DNA of 64,000 bases from Amylostereum areolatum (GCA_012932865.1 SAXG01000024.1:1-64000); one strand, 5' to 3'; numbered from the stretch's first letter, positions 35,242 to 47,334 are shown. Notes: generated by a model from the letters alone, not told the origin. Numbers and translations are program-made.

Positions 35242-38200
35242 TCACCCCTTCCTTAGATTCGACGTCCTCGTCGTAATCAGATCCAGTTTCTTCCTCCGAC
35301 AGGAGTTTCCAACGATTAAGGCGTGCAGGTTTCGGGGCACCCGGATGTTCACGGTGGAAGTCGTCAATGCGTTTCTTGGCATTCTGGAGATTGGTGAGAG
35401 GCTCCCAAGTATTGTCATTGTCTGGGTAGCCTTTCCATTTGACGAGGTACTTGAAGCCGCGACCAACCTTCTTGGAGTCTATAATCTTTTCGACCTCATA
35501 GACTTCCTCTCCTTGGACTAACTCTGGTGGTGGAGGTGTAGGTGCTTTCTGATTGTCAAAGGCGGGACCGTTGTGTGGAGATAGGAGGGACTCGTTGAAG
35601 ACCGGATGTTTTCGTGACCAGGATGTAGGGAGGCGAAGCTTGTAAGCCGATGCTCCGACTTTTTCCAGGATTTCGAAAGGACCAAAGCGCTTGTCATCTA
35701 GCTTTTGCATAGGACGTGCCGTTTTGATTACGGTTTGGCCATCTCTGGTCTTGGCTTCCAGCCAGACGAAGTCGCCAATTTTGTAATCTATTGGTTCGTC
35801 CTTCTTGCGATCGTAAAAGCGCTTTTGATCATCCTGTGCTGCTTTTAGCGCAGAGCGGGCTTCCTCGTAGATGTCTCGCAGGCGTTGTGCAAACTCGTTC
35901 GCCGATGGGTTGTCTGTCTCGCGTCGAGGGTTTGTTCCCAGGTAGAGTTCTCGACCATAGTTGGCAAAGTTGGGAGACATCCCAATCGAACTATGGACCA
36001 TGTCGTTGAGCGCAGTCATGGCAAGTGGGAGGTAACGTGTCCAATTGTCTTGTCGTTGATTGACGAAGATGCGAAGGTAATTTTCCATGGTCATGTTGGA
36101 GCGTTCGGTCTGTCCGTCTGTCTGAGGGTGGTATGCCGTAGATGGATTCCCTTCAATGCCTAGCAGTTGGAACAATGCCGTGGTGAACTTGGAGACAAAG
36201 ACGCTGCCACGGTCACTGACAATCTTTCTAGGAATTCCATGATGGGGGACTACTTCTCGTAGGTACTCGAAGGCAAGCTCGTCTTCCGTTAGGTCTTTGG
36301 TCGTGGCCCAGAATACAACCTGCTTGGTACCCATGCAGTTCACATTGCAGATGGTGTCTTTTCCATCCGAGACCGGGAGTGGCATGACGAAGTCAATGGA
36401 TATGTGCTCCCAAGGTGCTTGTGGCGGGTCATGTGGGTGGAGTGGAGCGGCAATACGATCATGTCTAATCTTGGTACGTTGGCAGGTCTCACATCCTTCG
36501 ACATATTTCCGGACGTCATCTCTAATGGCAGGCCACCAGTAGTTGCGCGTGATGAGCTCGTGGGTCTTGTATCGTCCTGGATGACCGACAAGCGGGCCGT
36601 CATGATGAGCCTGGATGATGTCTGCACGGAGTCCTTTGTCTCTTGGGACATAGAGTCTGTGTTGCCAGGTGACCGTTCCATCTGCATGTTCCAGCCATCC
36701 CTTTACTTTGAGTGCTAAGGCGCGTTCTACTGCATGGTCTCGGAGTAAGGTAGCCTCCTGAATCCGCTCAATGAAGGCATTGTCAGGTCTGTTGGTTACG
36801 ATTCCTGCATGGTTGAGGGCGCAAAAGAGTTCTGGTTTCAGGAGGACAATGTTTTCATTGTCTTTCTCCCCCTTCTCAAGGCCCGCTAGTCGGGAAATAG
36901 CATCGGGTTTACCCATTGTTTTGCCAGGCTTGTGGAGTAGCGTACAATGATACTCTTGTAGCTCCGTTGACCATCGTGCTTGTCTCCGATTTAGCTTCTG
37001 CGCCTTGCGGAAGTACGTGAGATTGCGATGATCCGACCAGATTTCAAACTCCTGTTGTGCCCCCATGAGGTATTGTCTCCATTCCTCTAGCGCCGTCATG
37101 ATAGCCAGTAATTCCTTGTCATAAATCTCATAGTTCCTCTCAGCTTCGCTGAGGGACTTTGAGAGGAAGGCGACCGGGTGCCATTTGCCATTGTCCTGTT
37201 GTTGCGAAAGTACCGCGCCCGTGGCATAGTCAGAGGAGTCCGCCTCGACACGGAACTGCCCATCGTCTGTAGGGATTGCTAGAACTGGCTGCGATGTTAT
37301 ACATCGCTTGAGTTCCTCAAAAGCCTCCTACTGTGGGGTGTCCCAGACCCATTCCGTCTTCCCAGTGAGTTTAGTCATTGGGTGAGCAATGCCGCTGAAG
37401 TCCTTGATAAAGCGACAGTAGAAGTTGCAAAAGCCCAAAAACGATTGAAGTTGTTTCTTCGTTTTGGGGGCTGGCCAATTGATGATTGCCGCGACTTTTG
37501 CTGGATCCATGCGAACCCTTCCTCCGCCGACAATCATGCCCAGGTATTCGATTTCTGCCTTCTCAAACTCGCACTTTTCTGGCTTCAGATAGAGTTTGTT
37601 TTCTCGCAGGATCCAAAGGACCTCCTTGACTATCCGACAACGTTCTTCTAGCGTATGTGTGAAGATGAGGATGTCGTCCAAATAGACGACCATGACTCCT
37701 TGGTGGATCAAGTCTTTGAACAGGTCATTCATCATGGCTTGGAACGTAGATGGGGAGTTGGTGAGTCCGAAGAACATGACTGTAGGCTCGTAGAGACCTT
37801 TGTTCGTGCAGAACGCAGCTTTCCATTCGTCCCCTTCTTTAATCCGAACATTGTTGTACCCCTATCGGACATCGAGCTTGGTAAAGTGCCGTGCTCCCTT
37901 AAGCTTATCAACCAACTCTTGGATGAGTGGGAGCGGGTAACGGTTCTTTATTGTCATTTCATTGAGCTTTCGATAGTCTTGCACAGGGCGTAACGAGCCG
38001 TCTTTTTTCTTGATGAAGAAGAATGGGGAGGCCATGGGTGATTTGGACGGTTGGATCCGGCCAGATCTCAGGTTCTCTTCCAAAAAGGCGTCCAGTTGCT
38101 TCTGCTCGTCCAATGTGAGGGGGTAAACTTTGCAATCGACCGGTTTGAAGTTAGGAGTGAGCTCAATGGCGTGGTCCCATGGGTGTCGCTCAGGGAGCTT

Positions 38201-39410
38201 GTCGAAGTCGTCTTTGTCAAAGATGTCCTTGAATTCGTGGTACGCCGTTGGGACTCGCTCAGAGAAGGTCTGTTCCTTTTTCTTAGCGTGCTCTTCAATT
38301 GCAATGTCCGATGCATGGGTCCGGATGTGGTATCTCGCTTTGTAACCATCCCAGTCGAAAGCAAACAGCTGCTCGTCTTTTTCCATGTGGACTGGCTCTT
38401 CCTCCTCGTCTTCATCATCATCGATATTGAGGAGGGGAGGGGGACAAGAGCAGCTGATAGGGCATCGGTTCGAAGTCAATTGACCCGGATTTCCAGTCGA
38501 TGTGAGGGTTATGCTTCTTCAGCCACTCATGTCCAATGAAAAGGTCCATATCTCCTAGATTGGAGACCGCCAGGTCAATGTTTTCTTCATGGTCTTGAAT
38601 ATTTAGGCGAAGTGTGACATATTCCGTGATGGGACCTCCTGCGTTGAGAGTGCCGTCTGCATTTTGTACTGGGATTGGGCGAGCAGTCCGTCGCGTGGGG
38701 ATGTGATTTTCCTGCACAAACTTCGTGTTGATACACGAGCCAGTGCAACCACTGTCCAGGAGTGCGAGAGCTTTGACAATGCGCTTGGAATCTACCACAA
38801 GTTGTGTGGGAATGACCGTTTGTTCCTTGGCGCTGGAGGAGCGTATGAACTGCATGGGAGTGGTGAGCTCTAGTAGAGCTTGGCATGCTAATTTGTCTTC
38901 CATGCCAGTTATCTCCTTGATGGCTTCATAAGTAGCCTCGTCACGACGTCGATGGTGTGTCCAGATGCGAAGGATTGCAATCACACTTTCGGGTTTGTCC
39001 TCCCTTAAGCAACGAAGTGTCCATTGAGCCGTTCCAGGTGTCATATAACATGATTTGGGTGCCGTGCCCCTTCCATCGCACGGCGTTGTCCCTGACTTCA
39101 CAGGGTCCATATCCAAAACCGAGTCCGTATCCAAAGCCGTATCCAAAACTGAAGCCAAAACCAATGCCGTATCCAAAGCCGAAGGCTCACAAATCGAAGC
39201 CTGAGTATCTAAAATAACAACGGGACGCGTGCCCGTACCGATAGAGTCCGTAAGAGAAGTCATAATGGGGATATCCCCCGTAGTAGTACAGTCCGAATCA
39301 ACAATGCGCATATGTAAACGAGAACCAGGCCACCGAGGCGCAACAAAACCAGACGAGCGAGAAACAGAAACTTGGGCTTCAGATGCCGTGTACATCGTCA
39401 GCCCCCTCAA
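35234..39410 (-). pseudogene. pol: E4 pol, two nonsense codons plus one frameshift
   Basis: Shares both E3 stops (37864-37862 and 37330-37328). In addition an extra T near 38470 (GGTTCGAAG for GGTCGAAG) breaks the frame between the protease region and RT. The integrase/chromodomain part (37099-35234) is open. Confidence 0.9.
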
Positions 39411-40668
39411 AAACCCTCCTTCTTCTCTTCCACCTTCGGCTGAGCTTGAAGCGCGTCCATCACGCTTTTCCGATCTTCGGCCGACAGGCTCCTAGCCCAG
39501 GCGGTGGGCGTCTCGAACGCCTGTGCTCGAGCCTCCCGCTTTGGTGGTTCCGTGTACCGGTCCCTCCCCCACATGTCTCGGATGTTCTTCACATCCACCC
39601 TGCAGTCCCGCACCTGGTGGCCATTCTGTCCACAGCGGAAGCATCGGCCCTTAATGTCGACACGGTTGACGTCCATCGGCTGTCCTTTGCCACCGTGTAC
39701 CGTGCCGGTTCCGCCGCGGCGCCATGGGACCTGTCCCCCTTGCTGCCCATTGGACGACCCTTGTCCTTTGGGTTTTTGGTTCTGCGCGGGGCCGCTGCGT
39801 TGAGTTTTCAGGTCCTCCCGCTCCTGTCGCAGTCCATCAATCAGAATGATGCGCTCCTTGAGGTCCTCATATTTCTGAGGGACGTGACCGTGACCGCTGT
39901 CATAGATGGAGTCGATGGTCCGGTAGTAGATGTTGTGCTTAAGCAGCTGCATGAGGTGGATGGGGTCCTGCGCCGTGGAGTACCCAGCCTTCCTTGCCAG
40001 TTGTTCAAACCTGGCAAAGTATTCATGGGCGGTGGTACCCTTTGTCTGTTTGAACCCGTCCAGTTCGACCGCGGCACGGTGCTGCTCATTGACATCGGTG
40101 AATGCGCTTTTGAGTGCCTTGTGGAAGTCCACCCAGGCGACCATGGCTCCATTGGCTAGGTGCGCATCTTCGTACTTGGCCTTCCAGGTGCGTGCTGCCT
40201 CCCCTGTCATGTAGGTGAGGATGAAGAGTACTTTGTCCTTGTCCGTCACGAGGTCATCCTCGGCGGCTCGCATGTACTCCTCGCATGACCGCATCCAGTC
40301 GTTGAAGTCCTCTCGTTTCCCAGAGAAGCCTTCAGGAGTTTTCGCGTGGACCTTCTTTCGAGGGGGTCTGGCGGCTGCTGCTGCTGGGGCGCTAACAGTG
40401 ACCGCAGGGGGGTTGACGGTGATGGGGGGGCGGTGACGTTGACGGTGGGGGGTGGCAGGTTAAGGGCGGCAACAAGTACGGCAGGGATGGCGACCCATTG
40501 GCCATTTACTTCCATGAGCCATGCATTGTCGGTGCCATTATTCATGTGTTGGATGGGAGAGCCCGTTTGGCCGATGACGATGTTCCATCTTCCCCCAATT
40601 TCGGTGCAGTTGGTAAGTTCGGCGGGGAGAGGGGGTTGGGGGTCGGTGCGGACCCACTGGGCAGCCAT
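39407..40668 (-). pseudogene. gag: E4 gag with one frameshift
   Basis: Same start and same G-run frameshift (near 40425) as E3, followed by an intact gag-domain/zinc-knuckle frame (40294-39407). Confidence 0.85.
39410..39416 (-). promoter_or_regulatory. -1 frameshift site, gag to pol (E4)
   Basis: Conserved G GGT TTT followed by TGA. Confidence 0.72.
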
Positions 40669-40974
40669 GATTGGTTCGTCGAGGTCGGAGAAGTCTTCGT
40701 TGGTGACGGGTGGTAGGGCGGAGGCGGCGATGAGGTAGAAGTCGGCTTCAGTGAGGTCGTCTTGGCTTTCGTTGGCGAAGTACCAACTGATGCCACTTGT
40801 TTGGGTTGCTACGAAGGCGACTTCGACAGTGGTGTCTCCGAGTTGGACAAAGAAGTCGTTTCCTCGTTCAGTGAAGCCTAGAGGGAGGGGATATATGTAG
40901 CAGTTTTCGTCCTCAACGTCGGTGTCGGAGTCAGAACTGGAGTCGGAGCCGTTGAGTCCAAACGAGGGAATTGT

Positions 40975-41376
40975 TTATAAGTGGGTGAGGTCGGTGACCT
41001 CTGGCTGGGTGAGGTCGATGACCTCTGGCTCTGGTGTGGGGCTGGGGGTGTTGCCTGGTGTAAGGAGGCGGTGGGTGTGTCGAGTGTCCACTGGTATTTT
41101 CTCGTTGGGCGCGTAGAAGGACTTTGGGGGTTGCTCGAGTTTGTAGCGGTAGGTGACGTATGGGCAGGAGTAGACGTAGAGGTTTCCGTTTCCTTGTTCG
41201 CTTATTTTGAGGCGATAGAAGTGGATGTCTATGACGGAGTCTTCAAGTTCTTCTACGCCGAGGGCGACCTTCCAATTGTGCCAGGCCCAAGGGTCTTTAG
41301 ATTCGTTGATGAGGGAGATGATAGCGTCGTGGCTGATGGGGATGAATTCTTGTACTTGCGAGCGCCAATCTTCCAT
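40975..41376 (-). CDS. E4 ORF0, 133 aa
   Basis: Intact ATG 41376 to TAA 40975, product as in E2/E3. The leader between this ORF and the 5' LTR shares a few bases with E1 rather than with E2/E3 (for example GTGCGCACG), another sign of mosaic ancestry. Confidence 0.7.
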   Translation of the reverse strand: MEDWRSQVQEFIPISHDAIISLINESKDPWAWHNWKVALGVEELEDSVIDIHFYRLKISEQGNGNLYVYSCPYVTYRYKLEQPPKSFYAPNEKIPVDTRHTHRLLTPGNTPSPTPEPEVIDLTQPEVTDLTHL

Positions 41377-41847
41377 GCACGAGCCCCCAGTCGAAATGGT
41401 TACTCTGTGCGGCAAGGGAAGATTTTGTCGAGGGAAGGTGGTTCTGTTATGAGATCGCAAGACGGTCTGCCTCAGTCTTCTCGACCTGTTGGCTGTCTCT
41501 TCGTCTAGGGGACACGAGCCCAAAGACTTCCTAAACCGCTTTCCTTTCGCCGCTTTTACTCGTTTCCTACACCAAAGGTGCACCTTCTACTGTCACCTCT
41601 GAGCTTTCAACTCCTGGTATTGGAGAGTCTCGAGTAGGTGTAACGTTTCGAGGAAACGTCAAGCCGGCACCGGTATACGTGCGCACGACCACAATGTCAG
41701 GGTAACGAGTCGCGTACTCTGGGGGCAACGGTCTAGGGCGGCACGGGGGAAGAACAAGGTCAGTACCAGACGGGTACTACTACTACTACGCTACAGTACG
41801 TAGGGACGGTCGTAGGGTGGTGCAAGAGTAAACAGATCTCGAGCTTA

Positions 41848-42304
41848 TGTCAGCAACGACTAGTGCGACAGCACCAAGTTACGACAAAGCTGACAGAGGA
41901 AGAGGACGACAGAGGGGAGCCGATCAGACACGGCGACAGACAAGGGAAAGCAAGCAAAGTCGGTAGAATTGACTAGCTCGAGATAGGGAATATGTACAGC
42001 GAGAGGGAGCCTTATATACATGAGAGGAGAGAGACTTAGGTAAGCAACCAATACACGGCGATCAGTAAGCAGACCAAGTATAAGTAAGCAGTCGTATGTA
42101 AAAGAGCACAGCATGAGTCAGTATCGTACAGCATGAGTCAAGAGAAAGGAGTCAGACCCGGACCGAGATGAGTCACGTGGGTCCGGGCGGGATATAGATG
42201 AGCCGGGTCCGGGCCAAGGTGGAGCCGGACCGGTGATAAGTTGATAAGTCCTAAAGCGTGTAACCGATGTAAAGTAAAAAGAAAATTATAGACCGTTCAT
42301 GACA
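41848..42304 (-). repeat. E4 5' LTR
   Basis: 457 bp, TATA box and predicted start present. The junction to G3 gag is at 42304/42305. Confidence 0.92.
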
Positions 42305-43219
42305 CGTACGCTGACATGGTTGCCAGCATCTCAAACTCGGTGATAAAGTCAGTGACATCCCGGGTGGTCATTGCGAGCTCGTTGATCTTACGCTGAGCTT
42401 CTATCTTCGGATCGACGGGCACGAAGTCTTTGCCAAACCTCTCAAAGAGCTCTTTGTAGGAGCTATAGTGGAGTGTTGGGGGCGTGGGGTCGAGGGTGTC
42501 GGCGTCTTCCTTCTCGTCTTCGTCGGCGAAGAGTTCCATGCGGCGATGCGTGGCCCAGGCTTTCGCCGTGTCGTCCTCCATCAGGCTGAGGAGAAGCATC
42601 ATCTTGGCGTCATCTGTGGCATAAACATCCTTGTTAACGCGCAGGAACATGCGGAGCTCGAGGGAGAACCGGAGGGTGTCGCGTCTATCGCCTTTGAATG
42701 GCTTTGGCTTGGGGCCGATCTCCCGCTTGGAGATGGCAGGTTTGGATTTGGCGTCGGACATCTTGTCGAAGGGGAGGGGGACGGTGAGGGATTGGGCGAG
42801 TTCTTGATCAAGGCGGCGTAGGGTTTCTCGTCGGCGTTCTTCTGCTTCTTCAACTTCGTCCTCAACTTGTTTTGCGACAAGGAAGTCGGCGGGGGTGAGG
42901 AATTGCTGGTTATGATGCCACGACCAGTGATCTTGGACGGGACTGAACGAAGTGGGCTGCCACTCAACTACTGATCGTCCTGGGGTTCCGTTCTTGTTCC
43001 GTCTATAGGCGTACCACTTCCCAGTTGTGTTGTTGTGGTTGATCCCTTCTGGGACTTTGATTACAGTACGTCGACGGGGTGGGGGCGAGTTGGTTGGAGG
43101 GGGGTTCAGGAAGCGCTGTAGAATGTCCGCAGCGGTGGCAAAATCTGATTCTTCGACGTAGGGTTGTTCGTCGCGGTCGTCGAAGTACCAGTCTCGACGT
43201 TGCCGGTTTGGTTCGTCGT
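42305..43219 (-). pseudogene. gag: G3 gag (second Ty3/gypsy family), cut at both ends
   Basis: Open in one frame from the LTR-element junction (43219) to the E4 junction: DEPNRQRRDWYFDDRDEQP, a Pro-rich region, a coiled-coil-like EDEVEEAEERRRETLRRL, then a gag domain (KPKPFKGDRRDTLRFSLELR ... DDTAKAWATHR ... DVTDFITEFEMLATMSAYV). The part upstream continues in frame at 46162 beyond the inserted 43220-46157 element. The zinc knuckle and pol are lost to E4. A related but distinct family from E1-E4. Confidence 0.8.
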
Positions 43220-43700
43220 TGTCATGAACGCCTCCAAATTATATACATCGGACCTTACTTTACTATAGTTTACCATCGGACCTCGCATCGGACTTCGCCT
43301 CACTTCGCATCGCGTCCGGCCCTTCGGGCATACCGGTCTTCTCGGCTTCCTCGGTCATGATCTAGACCTCGGAGTCATACTTACCTCGCCTCGTGCTGTG
43401 ACCCACTTCGTACTCCGTGCTACCCACTTCGTAGTCCGTTCTGACCCACTCCTACTCCGGCTTTGTTTGTCTTCATTTGGGTCCTTATCCTCATGTATAT
43501 AAGGGCTCACCAATCTATGAGGAGGGGTCATCTCGACCTTTTCTATTCTCCGGCTACCTGGGGGATCCTCCCTAAGTACTGTAGGGGAAGGTCCACACCT
43601 TCGTTATCACCCGCCCCCCTCGATCCTATCCTCGTCTCTCCTCGCCTTGTACCTCGTCGCGACATCCTGAACCTGCATCGCAGGTAGACCGTTGCTGACA
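43220..43700 (+). repeat. 5' LTR of the LARD-like element
   Basis: TATATAAGG at 43496 and, 34 nt from its first base, ATCTCGACCTT (43530-43540), the predicted RNA 5' end, complementary to the bases after the LTR. Confidence 0.92.
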
Positions 43701-43714
43701 TAAGGTCGAGATCC
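43701..43714 (+). promoter_or_regulatory. self-complementary primer-binding region
   Basis: TAAGGTCGAGATCC; AAGGTCGAGAT (43702-43712) is the exact 11-nt complement of ATCTCGACCTT in the LTR. It does not start with TGG. Confidence 0.65.
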
Positions 43715-43782
43715 TCATCATCGTTCACCGCGTCGCTTCGTCGTACATATCGTTGCATTGCCATATCTCTCTAGGGAGCGCC

Positions 43783-45213
43783 GACCGACGTACTGGTCAC
43801 CCTCGGATCTAAGTCGAACTCTCGCACTGTACATCGAGTTGGCACGGGCCCTATGCCCTAATGCCTTAATCGGAACTGTTGCAGCACTGTGGCCTTATGC
43901 CTGCGCTGTAGGGGTCTATAACAGGTTAGCTGGTAATTCCCAGCGCCTGGGCCTTGATGCCTTTCCCTTCGGGGATTGGTCAACTGCCGAACGCTTCGCC
44001 TCGGACTACTGTACTTCGCTTCGCATCGAAACGTCCGAGATGACGTAAAACTACCCCGCGTCCACGCCAAGGACGATAAACTTATGGTAGTCGCCGTATC
44101 ACCGACGCACCGCTGGAATGGAGATCACTGCCCTTCGGGGCTAGGCCATCATCGGATCCTTTCAAAGGAGCGCTGACCGACGTAATGGTCACCTGAATCG
44201 CAATCATCGGGTCGGAGAACTACCTCCGTTATCAAAGGGCACCTGCGTTCGCTTCGCATAGAAAAGCACGGGTCCGCAATGACACGAGGCTCCTGTCGGA
44301 GTTAACCTCATTAAACTACGACGTTCAGGTCCTGGAACGACCACCACCGGGCTAGACCACGCATAGCGGGTCTAGAATGTTTTAAACTTACCCTGCGTTT
44401 CGCTTCGCATTGAAAAGAAAGGTCCGCGATGACCGTAAACTAAGGGTCCGCAATGACCGAAAACTACCATTGCCTAGTTTTGTGTCGGCGAAAGATGCGT
44501 CACGCCATCGTACGGCTTAATGAAAGCTCTGGTCCCCGTCCCCTTGGTTCCCCTTCGCCTCCCCATGCTAGAAGGCATGGTCCGCAATGACACATTAAAC
44601 TACGGCAGACATATAGGGAAAGTTCCGGATAATATCTGGACATCTTGGAAAGTTTGTGCGTCTGGAATGACGCTTGAAGACAAGGAAATAGGTCGTTAGG
44701 ATAAACACGTGACGAGCATCCCGTCCCCCCTGGTCTTTAGGGGTATCCTTCCATGTGACTTCGCTATCCCCTTCGTTAAACTAGCACCGCATCAGATTCC
44801 TATGGGAAGCGCTTGCCGACGTACTGGCTACCCGCCGGGTCCGTAATGACCCTGAGCAGGCTGGCTCTAGAAATAAACTAAAGATTACACTCAAGCATCG
44901 CCTCGGTATCCTCGGGGTCTTAGGCCTAATGTGGAAGCGACCCACAGATCAAAGTATTGGCCAAGACATTTACACCATCGCACCGCCTTCGTAGTCATTT
45001 TATTGGTTCCGCTTCGCCTCCCTCGCTAGAAGCCCTCGCTCATCGTTCGGGCCGAAAGGCCACATCGTTCCTGTCCGCGCCGAAGACATTAAACTCAGGC
45101 CGCTCCGCGTTCGCTTCGCCTTGAAAAGCATATTGATCATCGTTCAAGCGCTGGCCGACGTATTGGCCACTCCGCATCCTTGAGACGAGGAGCGCTAGCC
45201 GACGGATTGGCTA
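43783..45213 (+). repeat. five dispersed hairpin units in the LARD interior
   Basis: Units at 43783-43798, 44174-44191, 44815-44828, 45152-45169 and 45196-45213 share the 8-nt loop GACGNANT and the preceding AGCGC. Their stems differ but stay paired: GACC/GGTC, TGACC/GGTCA, GCC/GGC, TGGCC/GGCCA, TAGCC/GGCTA. Confidence 0.65.
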
Positions 45214-45339
45214 TTCTTCGCATCGCTTTCGGCCTTAAATTGGCCATTCTTCGCATCGCTTTCGCCTTCGGGCAATTTTTTTTCGGACAGCCGCTTACAC
45301 GCTCTGTACGCTCACTTCGTTCGCTTCTGTCGCGCGACT

Positions 45340-45576
45340 TTGCTACCGAAACTACCTAGTTTCGCAAAGTCGTTTTTGGTCGAAGGTACTAGAGGTAGTA
45401 AATGGCGCGAGCTCTTGGAGAGAGCTCGCACGGTATCGGGATACCCTCGGAAGGGTAAAGGGTCGCAGGGCGATCGTAGGCTAGCGAGCCCCGACGAAGT
45501 GCTGAAGAGAGCCTCGCCCAAAGCGAGAGCGCAGCCGAGCGTCGAGGCGACGCGATACCAGCGCCAGACCCTTTAG
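45340..45576 (+). pseudogene. possible remnant of a pol C-terminal tail
   Basis: A 78-codon basic open frame (ELLERARTVSGYPRKGKGSQ, then ASPDEVLKRASPKARAQP) just upstream of the polypurine tract. Position and composition suit the tail after the chromodomain in gypsy pol, but there is no diagnostic motif; it could equally be a chance frame. Confidence 0.25.
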
Positions 45577-45676
45577 GTAAAAATGTCCCATTTTTTTTCA
45601 GTTTTTGGAACCGGCCTTAATTTGTTCATGTTTTTTGGCTGGTCATTGAGGACAATGAATGTGAAAAGGGGGGTAA

Positions 45677-46157
45677 TGTCATGAACGCCTCCAAATTATA
45701 TACATCGGACCTTACTTTACTATAGTTTACCATCGGACCTCGCATCGGACTTCGCCTCACTTCGCATCGCGTCCGGCCCTTCGGGCATACCGGTCTTCTC
45801 GGCTTCCTCGGTCATGATCTAGACCTCGGAGTCATACTTACCTCGCCTCGTGCTGTGACCCACTTCGTACTCCGTGGTACCCACTTCGTAGTCCGTTCTG
45901 ACCCACTCCTACTCCGGCTTTGTTTGTCTTCATTTGGGTCCTTATCCTCATGTATATAAGGGCTCACCAATCTATGAGGAGGGGTCATCTCGACCTTTTC
46001 TATTCTCCGGCTACCTGGGGGATCCTCCCTAAGTACTGTAGGGGAAGGTCCACACCTTCGTTATCACCCGCCCCCCTCGATCCTATCCTCGTCTCTCCTC
46101 GCCTTGTACCTCGTCGCGACATCCTGAACCTGCATCGCAGGTAGACCGTTGCTGACA
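45677..46157 (+). repeat. 3' LTR of the LARD-like element
   Basis: 481 bp, about one difference from the 5' LTR. Confidence 0.92.
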
Positions 46158-46973
46158 GTCGTGCAGCCAACGTACGGATTCCTTAGTCTGCTGCGAGGTG
46201 AGGATATATTATTCTTCGGGACAGTAGTCTCGAAAGACGCCTGGGGGAAGGTTCGGGGTGGGGGGACGAGGGGCTGTGGAGGACGTGATGATGGTCTAGA
46301 AGAAGTCCGCCGCGATGGGGCGACGGCCGAGGAGTTTCTTGGTGAGGTAGCCGGCTTTTACTGCCTGGCGGATCTTATGTTCGTGGTGGCGGCGACGAAG
46401 GGTCTTACCCTTGATGGTGGGACGGAGGACTGGTGGCGGGGTGGATTCGGGGGTCCGGCGGTTAAACTGGGAGACGGAGGTGAAACTGGTTTGGAGGATC
46501 GGGTTGGGGGCGTCTTGGATGAGGTATGTGTGGTAGGTGGGGGCGTGGAGGGTGAATTCAAGGCGTTCGAGATCTACGTTGATGCACGTAGTGATCCGGA
46601 CGTATAGGGCGAGGACGACAGTACCGTGATCCTTGTGCCACCTCCACTCGAAGATGCGGAAGTTGAGGCCGTGCGCGGTCCAGGGATCTTTCTTGCAGAG
46701 GTTCTGTACGGGGACGAGGCAGTTGACGGTGACGGCGTCGGACCAAGGGTAGGGGAGTGGTGCGTCGTCGCGGGGGGTGATCGGCTTTCCGTTGAACGGG
46801 AGGAAGACCGGTGCGTTCGGGAGGTCCGTGGTGGGAGTTTTTAACGTCGTAGAGACGGCAGAGGTAGATGGAGAGAGGGGTGCGAGGTAGGCGTAGGGGT
46901 AGACTGTCCAGGTGTCAGAAACGCAGTTTATGAGACCGATGAACCGCCTAAGTCGCGACGATGGGAGGAGCAA
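46158..46973 (-). pseudogene. G3 ORF0 and start of gag extension
   Basis: An ORF0-like frame open from at least 46973 to TAG 46298-46296 (KKDPWTAHGLNFRIFEWRW resembles KDPWAWHNWKV of the E copies in position and pattern; it ends RRPIAADFF). No Met occurs in it, so its true start may lie in an unseen exon or be lost. After the TAG the same frame continues through a second stop (TAA near 46190) into SQQTKESVRWLHDEPNRQRR, joining the gag piece at 43219 once the inserted element is removed. No VIDLT motif is present. Confidence 0.55.
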
Positions 46974-47334
46974 GAAGAAAATAGATTCGAGAGTGCCGGG
47001 GTCTAGGGTAGTGCAACGTGCGCTACAGTACCGTGTGACGAGATGGACAGTCTAGGGAAAAGGGAAGAGAAACACTGTCCTTATATACAAGTGGGAACGA
47101 TGGTGCGATGCGATGCGATAGTGGTGCGAGCGGGGGGGGAACAATAGGAAAGGAGTCATGGGGCGGAGGACGAAGGTCCGGAGCAGTGATGTCATAGATA
47201 AGGATGCGGAATCCCGCTCGGAAGTCCGGGCAATGACGTCATTGAAGCATGTGATGCAAGGGAAAGTCATGTGCCGTGACACGTCGCGTGTACGAGGTCT
47301 GCAAACGAAGAGAGAAATGGAGCGATCTGTGACA
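46974..47334 (-). repeat. G3 5' LTR and leader, inner boundary unclear
   Basis: In element sense it begins TGTCACAGATCGC at 47334, exactly where the inverted duplication stops matching, and has TATATAAGG (near 47087-47080). I could not find a clear CA end or a self-complementary primer site, so part of this LTR may be deleted. The adjoining GTCGC (47335-47339) may be its target duplication, but the other side is lost. Confidence 0.55.

Larger units (their letters stand above)
34784..42304 (-). mobile_element. Ty3/gypsy chromovirus copy E4
   Basis: 7,521 bp. LTRs 34784-35241 and 41848-42304. Unlike E1-E3, its 5' LTR carries the same variant as the 3' LTRs (CCCGGACC stem), so it may keep the original LTR pair of one parent. 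Its right flank is the gag of element G3 (CGTACGCTGACATGG), so this parent inserted into G3. Confidence 0.94.
43220..46157 (+). mobile_element. young non-autonomous LTR retroelement (LARD-like), 2,938 bp
   Basis: Flanked by a perfect 5 bp duplication GTCGT (43215-43219 and 46158-46162) inside G3 gag. LTRs 43220-43700 and 45677-46157 are both 481 bp and differ at about one base (C/G near 43426 and 45883), implying recent insertion. The polypurine tract GAAAAGGGGGGTAA directly precedes the 3' LTR (45663-45676). The ~1,976 bp interior encodes no gag or pol. It is filled with short repeated motifs, including five hairpin units and about seven copies of GTCCGCAATGAC. LTR ends resemble those of the E family (TGTCATGAACG...GTTGCTGACA), so it is probably mobilised by a related autonomous element. 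Confidence 0.92.

Noticed and set aside
45300..45560. Possible structured non-coding RNA or tRNA-like fold in the LARD interior (GC-rich, many short stems)
   Set aside because: No tRNA A/B boxes or acceptor end could be aligned; kept only as part of the general repeat structure.
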